Source of the DNA: Lachnospiraceae bacterium AC2031
GTDB taxonomy: Bacteria; Bacillota; Clostridia; Lachnospirales; Lachnospiraceae
Length of the DNA: 64,000 nucleotides
Assembly (NCBI GenBank): GCA_000687975.1
Contig: JIAB01000001.1
Span: 744,001-808,000, forward strand
Direction: 5' to 3'
The position numbers were made by a program, and so were the translations under genes. Below the pieces are notes generated by a model. The model was not told where the DNA came from. It did no database searches and saw only the letters and a program-made list of their open reading frames with translations. Below, piece by piece: positions 1 through 9,370 of the stretch; positions within the stretch are counted from its first letter, which is position 1, and every line of letters starts with the position of its first letter.

Positions 1-320
1 AGATACATAGCAATAATATCATAACTTACCCCTCTATCCATAAATGGATTGGTATAATTAAAAAGAAAACGAATTGCCATGCCTCGTTTTTCAGCCAGCT
101 CCTTAGTTAGTTCAATATATTCATTTATATAAAGGTCATTTTTCTCTCTTATTTTCAGAATATAACTCTTTATCACATCTTCCATCTCACCTAAAAATGG
201 AATACTATACTCTCCCAGATCAAGTACATATCTAAACTGTGTGAATCCATTATTTTTTAACTCTGCATATACATTATTTTCCCACGCAAACTCATTGATC
301 GATCTGATAATATCTGTCAT
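1..320 (-). CDS. Hypothetical protein, 3' end beyond window
   Basis: An open frame of 106 codons runs from an ATG at 320 to the left edge without a stop, so the C-terminus is missing. AAGGAG lies eight bases before the ATG, which fixes the start. The visible part begins MTDIIRSINEFAWENN, is charged and has no signal peptide or membrane segment, so it looks cytoplasmic. I do not recognise the family. It lies just downstream of the MacB-core gene in the same direction and may be the last or a later gene of that operon. Confidence 0.6.
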   Translation of the reverse strand, partial: MTDIIRSINEFAWENNVYAELKNNGFTQFRYVLDLGEYSIPFLGEMEDVIKSYILKIREKNDLYINEYIELTKELAEKRGMAIRFLFNYTNPFMDRGVSYDIIAMY

Positions 321-346
321 ATTCCCATCTCCTTCTAACTACTTTT

Positions 347-1537
347 TTAATTCATATTATATCCATACTTACCAGACTTTTTTTGCATAAATATGTGAAT
401 AACTTTTTTTCTAATATGTATGAATATAACCACAGCAGAAATTAGGAGAATTAGTAGCATAACACTAATAAGTAGTGTACAAAAACGCATGAGTTTAATC
501 TGATGTGCCTCTTCAAAGCGGGCTTCGTTTTCCCAATAAGGGTATACTATAGCATTTGTCCTCAAGCTCTCGTATCCCTGCATCTTCATCCTGTCATAAA
601 GGGAAGATACCTTAAAACGAGCTGTATTATCAATAATCTCTCTATCTCCAAAATTGAGAGAGGAGCGAGCCGCCTCCTTTTCTTCATCCGTCATAAATTT
701 TATATCTGCTGCTTCAGCAACGGTATTAAGTCCATAGTTCTTTATTGGATTTGGAAGTACCATCTCATAGCAAGTTGCAACAGTACCTTCAGAGTTACCT
801 CCAGACGAAATGTCATCTCCCTTGGAGTCTTCCGAAGAATTGTTATTCTTGGCAGCACCTATAGAACGAGTTTTGGAATAGGCTTCCATAGGAACATATA
901 CGGAATAATACTCGCCATAAGCATCATCAGCGGCTTTAAAGTCATCGCAAGCCACAACGCCTGTTACAGTATAGACCGCATCTCCAATCCAAAGCTTCAT
1001 TCCTGCCGCATTACTACTTCCAAAAAGCACATTTGCCACATATTCATCTATTAGGATCTGATTCACATCAGTACTATTCATATCAAGATAGCTTCCGCCT
1101 AAAAGAGGAATGTTATGGATCAGGAAGAAATCGCCACCCACTGTATATACATTCACATGCACCGAAGTAGAATCTTTTCTGACATCATCAAAGGTATGAC
1201 CAGAGTATGCATCGTACCAGGTTCTTGCATCTGACGCAGCACCTGAATCCTTAGGTCTTTCAAGAAGAGAATCATCATAAAGCTTCTTTTGAACTTCACT
1301 TCTGATATTATTTATATCAGTTGAGCCAAGCCCCATATCCTCTGTATAGAAGATGCTTATCTGAGCCCATGCTTCATTATCCACGCTAAAGCGTGCAGCT
1401 GCCTGCTGACTATAAAGGACTTCCTTTCTTCCCTTAGCATGTGAATGAACGCACAGTAAAATAATCCCTAACAGTATCTCTACAGCCACGACTATAGCAA
1501 TTTTCAATATTCTTTTGTTTACTAATATTTTGCTCAT
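347..1537 (-). CDS. MacB/FtsX-type periplasmic-core membrane protein
   Basis: A 396-residue protein with a membrane helix at about residues 10-30, an extracytoplasmic domain to about 350, and a second helix at about 352-378 followed by a short basic tail. The middle carries the pattern of the MacB periplasmic core: GGSYLDMN, a later ILIDEYVANVLFGSSNAAGMKLWIG, and VTGVV. FtsX-type permeases normally have four helices, so this is a reduced form and may not transport by itself. It starts three bases after the HlyD-like gene and has no clear Shine-Dalgarno, suggesting translational coupling. No ATPase partner is visible; one could lie left of the window. A role with the adaptor upstream is inferred from position. 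Confidence 0.6.
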   Translation of the reverse strand: MSKILVNKRILKIAIVVAVEILLGIILLCVHSHAKGRKEVLYSQQAAARFSVDNEAWAQISIFYTEDMGLGSTDINNIRSEVQKKLYDDSLLERPKDSGAASDARTWYDAYSGHTFDDVRKDSTSVHVNVYTVGGDFFLIHNIPLLGGSYLDMNSTDVNQILIDEYVANVLFGSSNAAGMKLWIGDAVYTVTGVVACDDFKAADDAYGEYYSVYVPMEAYSKTRSIGAAKNNNSSEDSKGDDISSGGNSEGTVATCYEMVLPNPIKNYGLNTVAEAADIKFMTDEEKEAARSSLNFGDREIIDNTARFKVSSLYDRMKMQGYESLRTNAIVYPYWENEARFEEAHQIKLMRFCTLLISVMLLILLISAVVIFIHIRKKVIHIFMQKKSGKYGYNMN

Positions 1538-1540
1538 ATA

Positions 1541-3340
1541 TTAATTGTCAGAGAGTCGTACCTGATCTCCATTATCAAGAAGTTTTGAGGCGTTTATTAC
1601 TACATTGTCGTATTCAGTCACCTCACCCTGAATAGCTGAATTTATTGTATCTGAGGCTACGACCTCAACCTTTACCTTTTTAACTATGTAACGATTTCCA
1701 AGAGGGGTAGATTTTACCTTTACAACATAAACATACTTTCCATCACCGTCTTCTTTTACGGCTCCATTTGGAACAACTGTATCATACTTGCCGCTCTTCT
1801 CACCTACAGCGAACTGCAGTGTTTCACCAACTTGAACATTTCCCTTTACTGAAAACTTTACCATGCTCTTCTGGTTAGGGTCCGAAGTATCAGCCTTGAT
1901 ACTCTTGATCTCAGCCGCCACCTCATCATCCCATACGTTTTCTATGGCAGCTTCATTTCCCACCTTAAGCTTCATAGCGTCAGTCTTTGGAATGCTGCAG
2001 CTTACCTCGTAACCGCTATCAGAAAGCTGGATATTTGCTATAGCTGTATCCGCATTTATCTTGTCTCCAGCCTTTGCTGTAATTCCTGAAATAATACCAG
2101 TTCCGTTGGCCTTTATCTCACTGGAATCATCAGCCGCCTTCAGCTTTTCAATCTTTTCCTCCTGCTCAGCTATCTTCTTAAGAGAATCAGCGTCATCGAG
2201 GGCATTTGACTGTGCAGTAAGACTGTCTGCAGTTTTCTTATTAGTAAGGCCGCGCTGAAGAGATTCCAGATTCTGAGTCTTTTCTGTGAGTGTATCCTGT
2301 GCAGCCTCCACGGTGGTCTTAGCTTCAAGCTCTGTAACAAGATCCTTCTTTGCTGTGAGATCAGTTTCAAGGGTTGTCAGTTCTTCCTTAGCTGTTGCGA
2401 GCTGTGAGATCAGAGCCTCAACATCTGTATCACCGTCATAGTTTTCCATAGCTGAATAAGCATCCACCTGAGTCTGCAGACCTGATACCTCAGTATTCTT
2501 TGCGTCATATGCAGTCTGAAGCTGGTCACGCTCTGCCTTTGCTACAGCAAGACTCTGTTCATCCGCTCTCGCCTGCTCCAGAGCCTCCTGAGCATCTGTA
2601 ACCGCATCCTTTGCATTTGCTATAGAAACTTCATCATCTGTATAATCCTTGGATTCTCTCAGCTGAGACTTATCATATGACAGCTGAAGATCTTCCAGAG
2701 TACTCTCAGCCTCAGTAAGCTCAGTGTTCTCCGTCTCATCAAAGGTCATGATAACATCGCCTTCTTTTACCTCGTCACCATCTTCAACAAGAACTTCCTT
2801 AACAGTTCTTGTTCCACTAACGGTCACATCTAGATCTGTTCCAACACTGACCGGTCCCTGACAACGAACCTTCTGGGATACTTTGCCGCTAAACACAGTA
2901 GATGTTGAAACCTCAGGAAGTGAATAGTTCATTATGGTATTGGAGAAAAAGGTGAGCACCATAAGCGCCACAAAGAAGATGATTGCAAATCTTCTCAGCG
3001 TCTTTTTTCTAAAACGGATTCGGCGAAGCATTTCCTCTCGGTCCAGCTTTGTCTGAAGCTCTGCCTCAGCATCAGAAAGGATCAGAGCATTTCTCTTCCT
3101 CTGTTTTTTAAGAAGCTTCTCACGTTTTATCTCTTCATCGATTTCAGCTTCCAGTTCTGCCATGATTTCATCCTTAGGGATAACTTCAACTAAAGCATTC
3201 TGAGGACCTACATCATCAATGTTCTCTTCGATATTAGAATCTGCGTTTTCTTCGATATTTTCCAGGCCCGTAGAAATCTTCGGTTCTTCGGCTTCCTCTG
3301 CTGAGATCTCATCTCGTAAGTTATCAAGTCGTTCTTTCAC
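1541..3340 (-). CDS. HlyD-family efflux adaptor with long acidic cytoplasmic N-terminus
   Basis: A 599-residue protein starting at GTG, with AAGGAGA seven bases upstream. Residues 1-115 are acidic and charged and lie before the single membrane helix (about 117-138). A biotinyl-lipoyl-like half follows (about 150-210, with VEDGDEVKEGDVIMTFDE), then a long alpha-hairpin/coiled coil of Glu, Ala, Gln and Lys (about 210-400), the second lipoyl half (about 408-435) and beta-barrel-like C-terminal domains. This is the architecture of periplasmic adaptor proteins of ABC efflux systems. The 115-residue cytoplasmic extension is unusual. It sits between sugar-type permeases and a MacB-core protein in one operon. 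Confidence 0.8.
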   Translation of the reverse strand: MKERLDNLRDEISAEEAEEPKISTGLENIEENADSNIEENIDDVGPQNALVEVIPKDEIMAELEAEIDEEIKREKLLKKQRKRNALILSDAEAELQTKLDREEMLRRIRFRKKTLRRFAIIFFVALMVLTFFSNTIMNYSLPEVSTSTVFSGKVSQKVRCQGPVSVGTDLDVTVSGTRTVKEVLVEDGDEVKEGDVIMTFDETENTELTEAESTLEDLQLSYDKSQLRESKDYTDDEVSIANAKDAVTDAQEALEQARADEQSLAVAKAERDQLQTAYDAKNTEVSGLQTQVDAYSAMENYDGDTDVEALISQLATAKEELTTLETDLTAKKDLVTELEAKTTVEAAQDTLTEKTQNLESLQRGLTNKKTADSLTAQSNALDDADSLKKIAEQEEKIEKLKAADDSSEIKANGTGIISGITAKAGDKINADTAIANIQLSDSGYEVSCSIPKTDAMKLKVGNEAAIENVWDDEVAAEIKSIKADTSDPNQKSMVKFSVKGNVQVGETLQFAVGEKSGKYDTVVPNGAVKEDGDGKYVYVVKVKSTPLGNRYIVKKVKVEVVASDTINSAIQGEVTEYDNVVINASKLLDNGDQVRLSDN

Positions 3341-3351
3341 TTATTTTCTCC

Positions 3352-4284
3352 TTAACCCTTAACACTACTTGCGTAAGCTATTCCATCCACAAGATACTCC
3401 TCACCATAAAGGAAGATAAGTATCGGAGGAACCATATATATAGTTGCGACCGCAAATGCCAGTCCAATCTCTCCATTATTAATCTGCGACAGGAAGATGG
3501 ACAGCGGATGATATGCCGAATTGCTCATCATGATAAGTGGCTGTTCCACCATGTTCCAGTAATCAATAAAGACTAGGATTGCAACTGATGCGATTGGTCC
3601 TTTACATAGCGGAAGCGCTATATGCCAGAATATCTTCCATTCATTTGCGCCATCAAGCTTTGCCGCTTCAATAACCGACTCAGGAATTCTTCTCATATAT
3701 TTGGTGAGCAGATATACACTGAACGGAGCAAAGATACCAGGCATGATAATGCTCCATCTCGTATCTAGGAGCCCAAACCAGTTGTTAACAATATAGTTTG
3801 GAACCAGAGTTACCTGATATGGCATCAGCATCAGTACAAGGTACAGGAAGAATATGATCTCCTTAACCCTGCCTCTGAACCGTGCGAAAGAATATGCCGC
3901 TCCCAGAGCTATTATAATCTGAAATACCATTATCGGAACTGTAAGGAATACTGAATTCCAGAACTTCATCAGATAATCAGGACTCTTAAGCAGCACCGTC
4001 TCATACTGAGTTCCCACCACTTTATCTGGAATCAGTTTTAGATTAACTGTCTCAGTTCGGTAGGTTACGGTTCTCTCCGTACTGTCTGCCTTACTGGAGT
4101 AATCATTAAAGATAACTCCGTAGTTGGAGCTTATCTCCTGCTCCGACATAAAGGAATTTGCAAAAGTCAGAATAGTCGGAAGGAGAAATGATATCGCAAA
4201 GATCGCCGCTATAAAGGTAAGGACAATCTTCTTCACTATACCCCGCTTCTTATATCTAGTTTTTACTTGTACAGTTTCTTTCAT
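3352..4284 (-). CDS. Carbohydrate ABC transporter permease, MalG type
   Basis: A 310-residue integral membrane protein with about six helices. The BPD_transp_1 'EAA' loop that contacts the ATPase is seen as EAAKLDGANEWKIFWHIALP near residues 205-225. The first helix (about 18-38) is followed by an extracytoplasmic loop of about 70 residues, as in MalG-like proteins. It forms a heterodimer with the MalF-type permease just upstream and is supplied by the lipoprotein binding protein at 5236. No ATPase is encoded nearby; many Firmicutes sugar systems share an MsmK-type ATPase encoded elsewhere. The next gene downstream is an HlyD adaptor, which is odd for an importer. The start has AAGGAT upstream. 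Confidence 0.85.
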   Translation of the reverse strand: MKETVQVKTRYKKRGIVKKIVLTFIAAIFAISFLLPTILTFANSFMSEQEISSNYGVIFNDYSSKADSTERTVTYRTETVNLKLIPDKVVGTQYETVLLKSPDYLMKFWNSVFLTVPIMVFQIIIALGAAYSFARFRGRVKEIIFFLYLVLMLMPYQVTLVPNYIVNNWFGLLDTRWSIIMPGIFAPFSVYLLTKYMRRIPESVIEAAKLDGANEWKIFWHIALPLCKGPIASVAILVFIDYWNMVEQPLIMMSNSAYHPLSIFLSQINNGEIGLAFAVATIYMVPPILIFLYGEEYLVDGIAYASSVKG

Positions 4285-4286
4285 AT

Positions 4287-5219
4287 TTATCCTTCGACAT
4301 CTTTTCCAATCTTATCCTCAACAATAAAGAGGATACCTATTATTACTATCATTACTAAACACATTATTATGGCAGCCGCTGATAGTTTCTGATAATCCAG
4401 GGACCTAAATGTATTATTCATAAAATGCTGAAGCATATAAAGGGACCCAAATGGGTAATCTCCAGTGAGCAGATAAACCTCGCGGAATACCTTAAATGAA
4501 TTGATAAGGGACATTATTCCAACAAAGAATATACTTGGAGTAATGTATCTCATCTTGATAAACCAGAACTGTTTCCAGGCAGACGCACCATCGAGTCTTG
4601 ACACTTCCAGCACATCCCTTGGGATCGCACTAAGTGCAGACATAAAGAGTATCATGTTGTAACCAAGATTCTTCCATAGGAAAAGAATAACAACAACAAC
4701 CTGACCATAATCCGACTTGAACCAGTCAACAGGATTTCCACCGAATACAGTAACAGCCTGATTGATAACACCATGATAATCGAAAAGCACCTGCCATATA
4801 AGAACGATGGATGCAACAGGAACCATGAGTGGACTGAGAAAGAAGGTTCTAAATGTACTCTTCATAGGGATCTCATTTTCCAGTATCAAAGCCATCACAA
4901 GAGACAGGATTATAGCAAGGGGCACAGATACAAGTGAAAACATAGCTGTGTTTCTTGCAGCATCCTGGAAGGAGCTGTTGTTTAAAACCCCTTCAAAGTT
5001 CTGCATTCCAACAAATTCTCGATTTATGATGCTATCAATATTTGCATAGTAGATTACAACAAAGAAGGGCAGAACAAAGAAAACCATTACGCCAAAAAAG
5101 CTGGGACTCAGGAAAAGGCCCGCTGTGAGCCTTTCCCTCCATGTCCTAGGTTTCTTTTTGTAACGGATTTCTTCTCCTTCACTATCAAGCACTACTGTTT
5201 TTTCTTTTTTACTAAGCAT
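4287..5219 (-). CDS. Carbohydrate ABC transporter permease, MalF type
   Basis: A 310-residue permease with about six membrane helices; the first follows a basic 30-residue cytoplasmic N-terminus. The EAA loop appears as EVSRLDGASAWKQFWFIKMR around residues 200-220. It pairs with the MalG-type gene three bases downstream. The Shine-Dalgarno is weak, consistent with coupling to the binding-protein gene 16 bases upstream. Substrate unknown; the family imports oligosaccharides or glycerol phosphates. Confidence 0.85.
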   Translation of the reverse strand: MLSKKEKTVVLDSEGEEIRYKKKPRTWRERLTAGLFLSPSFFGVMVFFVLPFFVVIYYANIDSIINREFVGMQNFEGVLNNSSFQDAARNTAMFSLVSVPLAIILSLVMALILENEIPMKSTFRTFFLSPLMVPVASIVLIWQVLFDYHGVINQAVTVFGGNPVDWFKSDYGQVVVVILFLWKNLGYNMILFMSALSAIPRDVLEVSRLDGASAWKQFWFIKMRYITPSIFFVGIMSLINSFKVFREVYLLTGDYPFGSLYMLQHFMNNTFRSLDYQKLSAAAIIMCLVMIVIIGILFIVEDKIGKDVEG

Positions 5220-5235
5220 GTTCTAAGCTTCTTTA

Positions 5236-7584
5236 TTATTTATTTTCATTAACGTAGGTTGTAACTCGGTTCTGAATGATCGTGCAAGTTTCATCTAGTG
5301 ATTTATCGCCCTTGAAGTAAGCTTCAGCCTCTTCTTCAACGATCTCATTAACACTATTATCATACTCCACATAACCTGTAGCTGCATCTACAAGAGCTCT
5401 AAAGTCTTTTTCATCATCTGCAGTAACAGGCTCCATCTTTATTTCAAGTCCGTCCATGCCGTACATCTGGTCTTCTCTAGGGTAGATATCATTTCCATAC
5501 TTATCCTTACCCTGTTCTGTGCATGAAAGGCACTGGATATACGCCTCGTAAACATCTTCTCTTATAGGAACACAGTAAAAATCCTGATAGTTCTTGCTCT
5601 GGTATTCTTCACTCATAAACTGCTTCATGAATTCCCACGCTGCATCTTTATCGGCACATTTACTTGACATAGCTACAACTCCATCATAGGAGAAGCTAAG
5701 TCCTTCACCATCCTGATCTGGATAGCCCTTAAATGATATATCATCATCAAACATCTTGCTATACATCTGAATCATATCAGGAGTAAGATAACCATCGACA
5801 CATAGAAGCTCTCCAGACTTAATGCTATCATATGTTGACGGCATCTCCTCTTCATAATCCATCTCGTCATTAGTTCCTGTGTTGCATATTTCAAGCATAT
5901 CCTTGAAGTCCTGAGATTCAAAGTAGCATTCGCCTTTATCCCAGTTCACAAATTTTCTTCCACAATAATACATAAATCCGTCAAGCATATCAGACTTATT
6001 GTTAGAATAGAAAATCTTTGTACCCTCAGGCTTAGATTCAACATAATCCTTCATCTCCTGGAAAGTCCATCCAGGTTCTTCGCCAACTTCAGAAGCCTTT
6101 AGGCAAAGAGTTTGAATCTCAAACCCTTGTGCTACAGTGTAAAGCTTTCCATCTCGAAGCATAGCATTATATGCTGCAGGAATAAAATCATCTGCAGATA
6201 TATCAGGATCCTTCTCAAGGAAAGGCGTCAGATCTTCAAAAAGTCCCTTAGCAATACACTGTCCTACGGACATATCACCAATACCATTAGATACATCATA
6301 CATATCAGGAAGATCTCCAGAAGCTATATCCGCACTGAGCTTTGCTGCTGGATCAGACTCTTCGCTGTAATCTACCATTTTGATCTTATATTTATCCTGA
6401 GACTTATTAAAATCTGTTATTGCCTGCTTCAGCTGGTAATTTCCCCAAAGGGAAGCAAGGGTAAGAACTGTTCTGTTATCTACCTGAGACGGATCAACCT
6501 TCTTAAACTTTAAAATCTTGGATTCATATGTATCACTTGTCCAGTCACTATAAGAACAGATAAACTCATCTTCACTGAGCATAGATATGCTTCCAATATA
6601 ATCTCCATCAACATCTGAAGAGGAAAAATCTACAATCTTTACAGCCTGCTTATCAGCATACTTGTATCCATAGATAGATGTTGCCGCTCTATAGAACAGA
6701 TCGTATTCACCTGTACCTGGCATGATACTGTCATATGTAGGGAGATATGATACGTCTAATTCATACTCATCGCCAAATGAACCCTTTGCCACATCATATT
6801 TTTTAAGCAGGGTTTTGCTCACCTCTGTTTCTTCGTTATACTCTGAAGTCGTGATGAGGACATTTCCATCCTTATCCATACCTGAAGAATCAAAATAGCC
6901 TTCTACATTTATACTATTGATCTCTTTATAATCCGAATCAAGGACCTTAATCTCATTATCATACATTGCAAATATCTGGCCCTGATCATTAACAAGAAGA
7001 CTATTCAGATAGGCATCGCTATTATCATTTACCTTAGCCATGTCTAGCTTTTCTTCAAATTCAGTTCCATTATATTCAAAAAGAGCATAATCATTTCCAT
7101 CTTCACCATATACTGTCTTTATAAAGCAAAGTGTGCCATCGTTCTTTTTAATAAGACTTCCAGCATAGCCCTCTCCATCAACTACACCTTCATAAATGCA
7201 CTCTGGACTACCTCCATCCACGGAAGCTTTATACACTCTTGTGGTATACTGACTCTCCATATCATATTCTTCACTATCGCTAAGTGTAGCTAGTTTTGCA
7301 TCACCAAGAGAGGCATCACCAAAATCCCACTCATTTGCTAACACATATATATCATCACCATCTACAACAAAGCTTGTAGCTTCACCCTGTATTCCATCTA
7401 TCGCAAAATCCGTATCCTCTGCAAACACTACATCAGGATTACTCTTCTTTGCTTCGCTGGATTTACCTGGTCCCTGCCCAGCATTACCACTGGAATCATC
7501 TTTCCCTTTTCCACAGCCAACTACGCTGAGTGCCATAGTAGCTGCCAAAGATAAACACATTGCCTTCTTAAACAGTTTTTTCAT
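5236..7584 (-). CDS. Extracellular solute-binding lipoprotein with extra N-terminal beta-rich domain
   Basis: A 782-residue lipoprotein. A basic start, hydrophobic core and lipobox LSVVGC place the lipidated Cys near residue 24. Residues about 50-370 hold beta-rich repeats of the kind found in beta-propellers, with motifs such as VDGDDIYVLANEWD and KNDGTLCFIKTVYG. From about 375 to the end is a family 1 solute-binding domain, beginning LTLASLWGNYQLKQAITDFN. Ordinary sugar-binding proteins have about 420-450 residues, so the front domain is an addition. It is the first gene of the leftward transport operon, with AGAGGAAAAAG before the ATG. The upstream 160 bases are AT-rich but I see no clear promoter. 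Confidence 0.8.
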   Translation of the reverse strand: MKKLFKKAMCLSLAATMALSVVGCGKGKDDSSGNAGQGPGKSSEAKKSNPDVVFAEDTDFAIDGIQGEATSFVVDGDDIYVLANEWDFGDASLGDAKLATLSDSEEYDMESQYTTRVYKASVDGGSPECIYEGVVDGEGYAGSLIKKNDGTLCFIKTVYGEDGNDYALFEYNGTEFEEKLDMAKVNDNSDAYLNSLLVNDQGQIFAMYDNEIKVLDSDYKEINSINVEGYFDSSGMDKDGNVLITTSEYNEETEVSKTLLKKYDVAKGSFGDEYELDVSYLPTYDSIMPGTGEYDLFYRAATSIYGYKYADKQAVKIVDFSSSDVDGDYIGSISMLSEDEFICSYSDWTSDTYESKILKFKKVDPSQVDNRTVLTLASLWGNYQLKQAITDFNKSQDKYKIKMVDYSEESDPAAKLSADIASGDLPDMYDVSNGIGDMSVGQCIAKGLFEDLTPFLEKDPDISADDFIPAAYNAMLRDGKLYTVAQGFEIQTLCLKASEVGEEPGWTFQEMKDYVESKPEGTKIFYSNNKSDMLDGFMYYCGRKFVNWDKGECYFESQDFKDMLEICNTGTNDEMDYEEEMPSTYDSIKSGELLCVDGYLTPDMIQMYSKMFDDDISFKGYPDQDGEGLSFSYDGVVAMSSKCADKDAAWEFMKQFMSEEYQSKNYQDFYCVPIREDVYEAYIQCLSCTEQGKDKYGNDIYPREDQMYGMDGLEIKMEPVTADDEKDFRALVDAATGYVEYDNSVNEIVEEEAEAYFKGDKSLDETCTIIQNRVTTYVNENK

Positions 7585-7741
7585 CTTTTTCCTCTCTAGT
7601 TTTCTTCTTTCTTGATCGTATAATAATTGAATAAATCTTAAATCATTTCCAATTATACAACTAATTATTAATATTATGTCTTACAGTTTATTAAGATTGT
7701 ATGAAGGTGATGACCCACCTCTCGATACTTACAAAATATTA

Positions 7742-7774
7742 AAAGCCGGAGTCATCTTTCAGACATCCGGCTTT
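7742..7774 (-). terminator. Intrinsic terminator after the DUF1846 gene
   Basis: A perfect 9-bp stem (AAAGCCGGA / TCCGGCTTT) with a 15-base loop. On the minus strand it is followed by TTTT and an AT-rich run. It lies about 50 bases past the DUF1846 stop and separates it from the transport operon. Confidence 0.8.
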
Positions 7775-7826
7775 CATCATTTCTTCATCACTGAGTCGCT
7801 TTGGCTCTCAGGCCACCTGACTCATT

Positions 7827-9311
7827 TTAGGTATGGAATAATTTCTTTGTCTGGTAGCGTGGTTCGCAAGTAAGGTTCATACCAAGCTTTTTGAATACGC
7901 CCACGTCAACCTGTGACAGAATAACTGAGGAATGAACCTCAAGACCCGCAAGGTTAGGAAGCTGTGCATATGCTGCCTTTGCTTCTGGATTAGTATTAGC
8001 TTCAACCGAAAGTGCGATAAGTATCTCGTCAATATGCAGGAGTGGGTTGTGGTTTCCAAGATAGTTAACCTTAAGCTCCATGATAGGCTCGATAACCTGT
8101 GGAGATATAAGCTTTGCGCTATCATCAATTCCTGCAAGAACTTTAAGAGCATTTAATATAAGTGCTGATGAAGCACCAAGAAGAGTTGATGTCTTTCCTG
8201 TAATGATGCTTCCGTCTGGCATTTCCATAGCAGCCGCAGGATTACCTGTCTCTTCTGCTCTAATGTTTGCTGCAGCTACAACTGGTCTATCAGCAATAGA
8301 GATTCCAGCCTTCTTCATAAGAAGCTCTATCTTCTGTATAGCACTGTCTCCAGCATCTCCCTTTCTTCTATCGCAGAGTGCCTGATAGTAACGTCTGATA
8401 ATCTCCTGATTAGAAGCCTTTCTAGTTACTTCATCATCAACGATACAGTGACCAGCCATATTTACGCCCATATCTGTTGGTGACTGATATGGACACTCAC
8501 CCGAAATCTTCTCAAAGATTGCCTTGAGAACTGGGAATACTTCTACATCACGGTTATAGTTTACAACTGTCTCACCATAAGCCTCAAGATGGAATGGATC
8601 AATCATATTTATATCATTTAAGTCTGCAGTTGCAGCTTCGTATGCAAGATTAACTGGATGATTAAGAGGAATATTCCAGATAGGGAATGTCTCAAACTTA
8701 GCATATCCAGCCTTTACACCTCTCTTCTGCTCATGGTAGAGCTGGCTGAGGCAAGTTGCCATCTTTCCAGATCCTGGTCCAGGTGCTGTAACAACAACAA
8801 GAGGGCGAGTAGTCTCGATATAATCATTTCTACCAAATCCATCATCACTAACGATCATTGGAATATCTGATGGATAACCAGGTATTGGATAATGTCTATA
8901 AACCTTAAGACCAAGAGCCTTAAGCTTCTTCTCATATGCTATAGCAGATGGCTGTTCCTTAAACTGAGTAAGAACAACTGATCCAACAAAAAGACCGTTG
9001 TTTGTAAATGCATCTATAAGACGAAGCACATCCATATCATAAGTGATTCCGATATCACCACGAACCTTGTTCTTCTCAATATCTCCTGCCTTAATAGCTA
9101 TAACGATCTCAGTCTGATCCTTAAGCTCCTTCAGCATGGTGATCTTTGAATCTGGCTTGAATCCTGGAAGTACTCTTGATGCATGATAATCATCAAAGAG
9201 CTTGCCACCAAACTCAAGGTACAGCTTACCACCGAATTTTCCTATTCTTTCCATGATGTGTTTTGATTGCATATCACGGTATTTGTCATTATCAAATCCT
9301 ATACTCTTCAT
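7827..9311 (-). CDS. DUF1846 family protein
   Basis: The start is set at the ATG at 9311 (494 residues, beginning MKSIGFDNDKYRDMQSKHI), because the longer frame begins at GTG without ribosome-binding sequence and lies over the antitoxin promoter; AAGGGG precedes this ATG. The sequence matches the DUF1846 family through its opening KHIMERIGKFGGKLYLEFGG and the nucleotide-loop-like TAPGPGSGKMATCLSQ near residues 180-195. The length is the usual one. The biochemical function is unknown to me; the glycine-rich loop hints at nucleotide binding. It forms its own unit ending in the hairpin at 7742. Confidence 0.88.
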   Translation of the reverse strand: MKSIGFDNDKYRDMQSKHIMERIGKFGGKLYLEFGGKLFDDYHASRVLPGFKPDSKITMLKELKDQTEIVIAIKAGDIEKNKVRGDIGITYDMDVLRLIDAFTNNGLFVGSVVLTQFKEQPSAIAYEKKLKALGLKVYRHYPIPGYPSDIPMIVSDDGFGRNDYIETTRPLVVVTAPGPGSGKMATCLSQLYHEQKRGVKAGYAKFETFPIWNIPLNHPVNLAYEAATADLNDINMIDPFHLEAYGETVVNYNRDVEVFPVLKAIFEKISGECPYQSPTDMGVNMAGHCIVDDEVTRKASNQEIIRRYYQALCDRRKGDAGDSAIQKIELLMKKAGISIADRPVVAAANIRAEETGNPAAAMEMPDGSIITGKTSTLLGASSALILNALKVLAGIDDSAKLISPQVIEPIMELKVNYLGNHNPLLHIDEILIALSVEANTNPEAKAAYAQLPNLAGLEVHSSVILSQVDVGVFKKLGMNLTCEPRYQTKKLFHT

Positions 9312-9336
9312 TAGAAACCCCTTCTGTGACGTATTA

Positions 9337-9364
9337 TTGACAAAACTCACATATATGTTATTAT
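9337..9364 (+). promoter_or_regulatory. Promoter of the antitoxin RNA
   Basis: TTGACA (9337-9342), 16 bases, then TATTAT (9359-9364). This near-consensus sigma-A promoter would start an RNA at about 9371, pointing at the toxin gene's 3' end. Confidence 0.7.
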
Positions 9365-9370
9365 GTATAT

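Noticed and set aside
503-1054. 183-codon plus-strand frame
   Set aside because: Lies wholly antisense to the MacB-core gene, with no ribosome-binding site and no domain; a shadow.
7676-7873. 65-codon plus-strand frame in the gap before the DUF1846 gene
   Set aside because: Runs through the terminator hairpin at 7742 and into the DUF1846 3' end; no ribosome-binding site.
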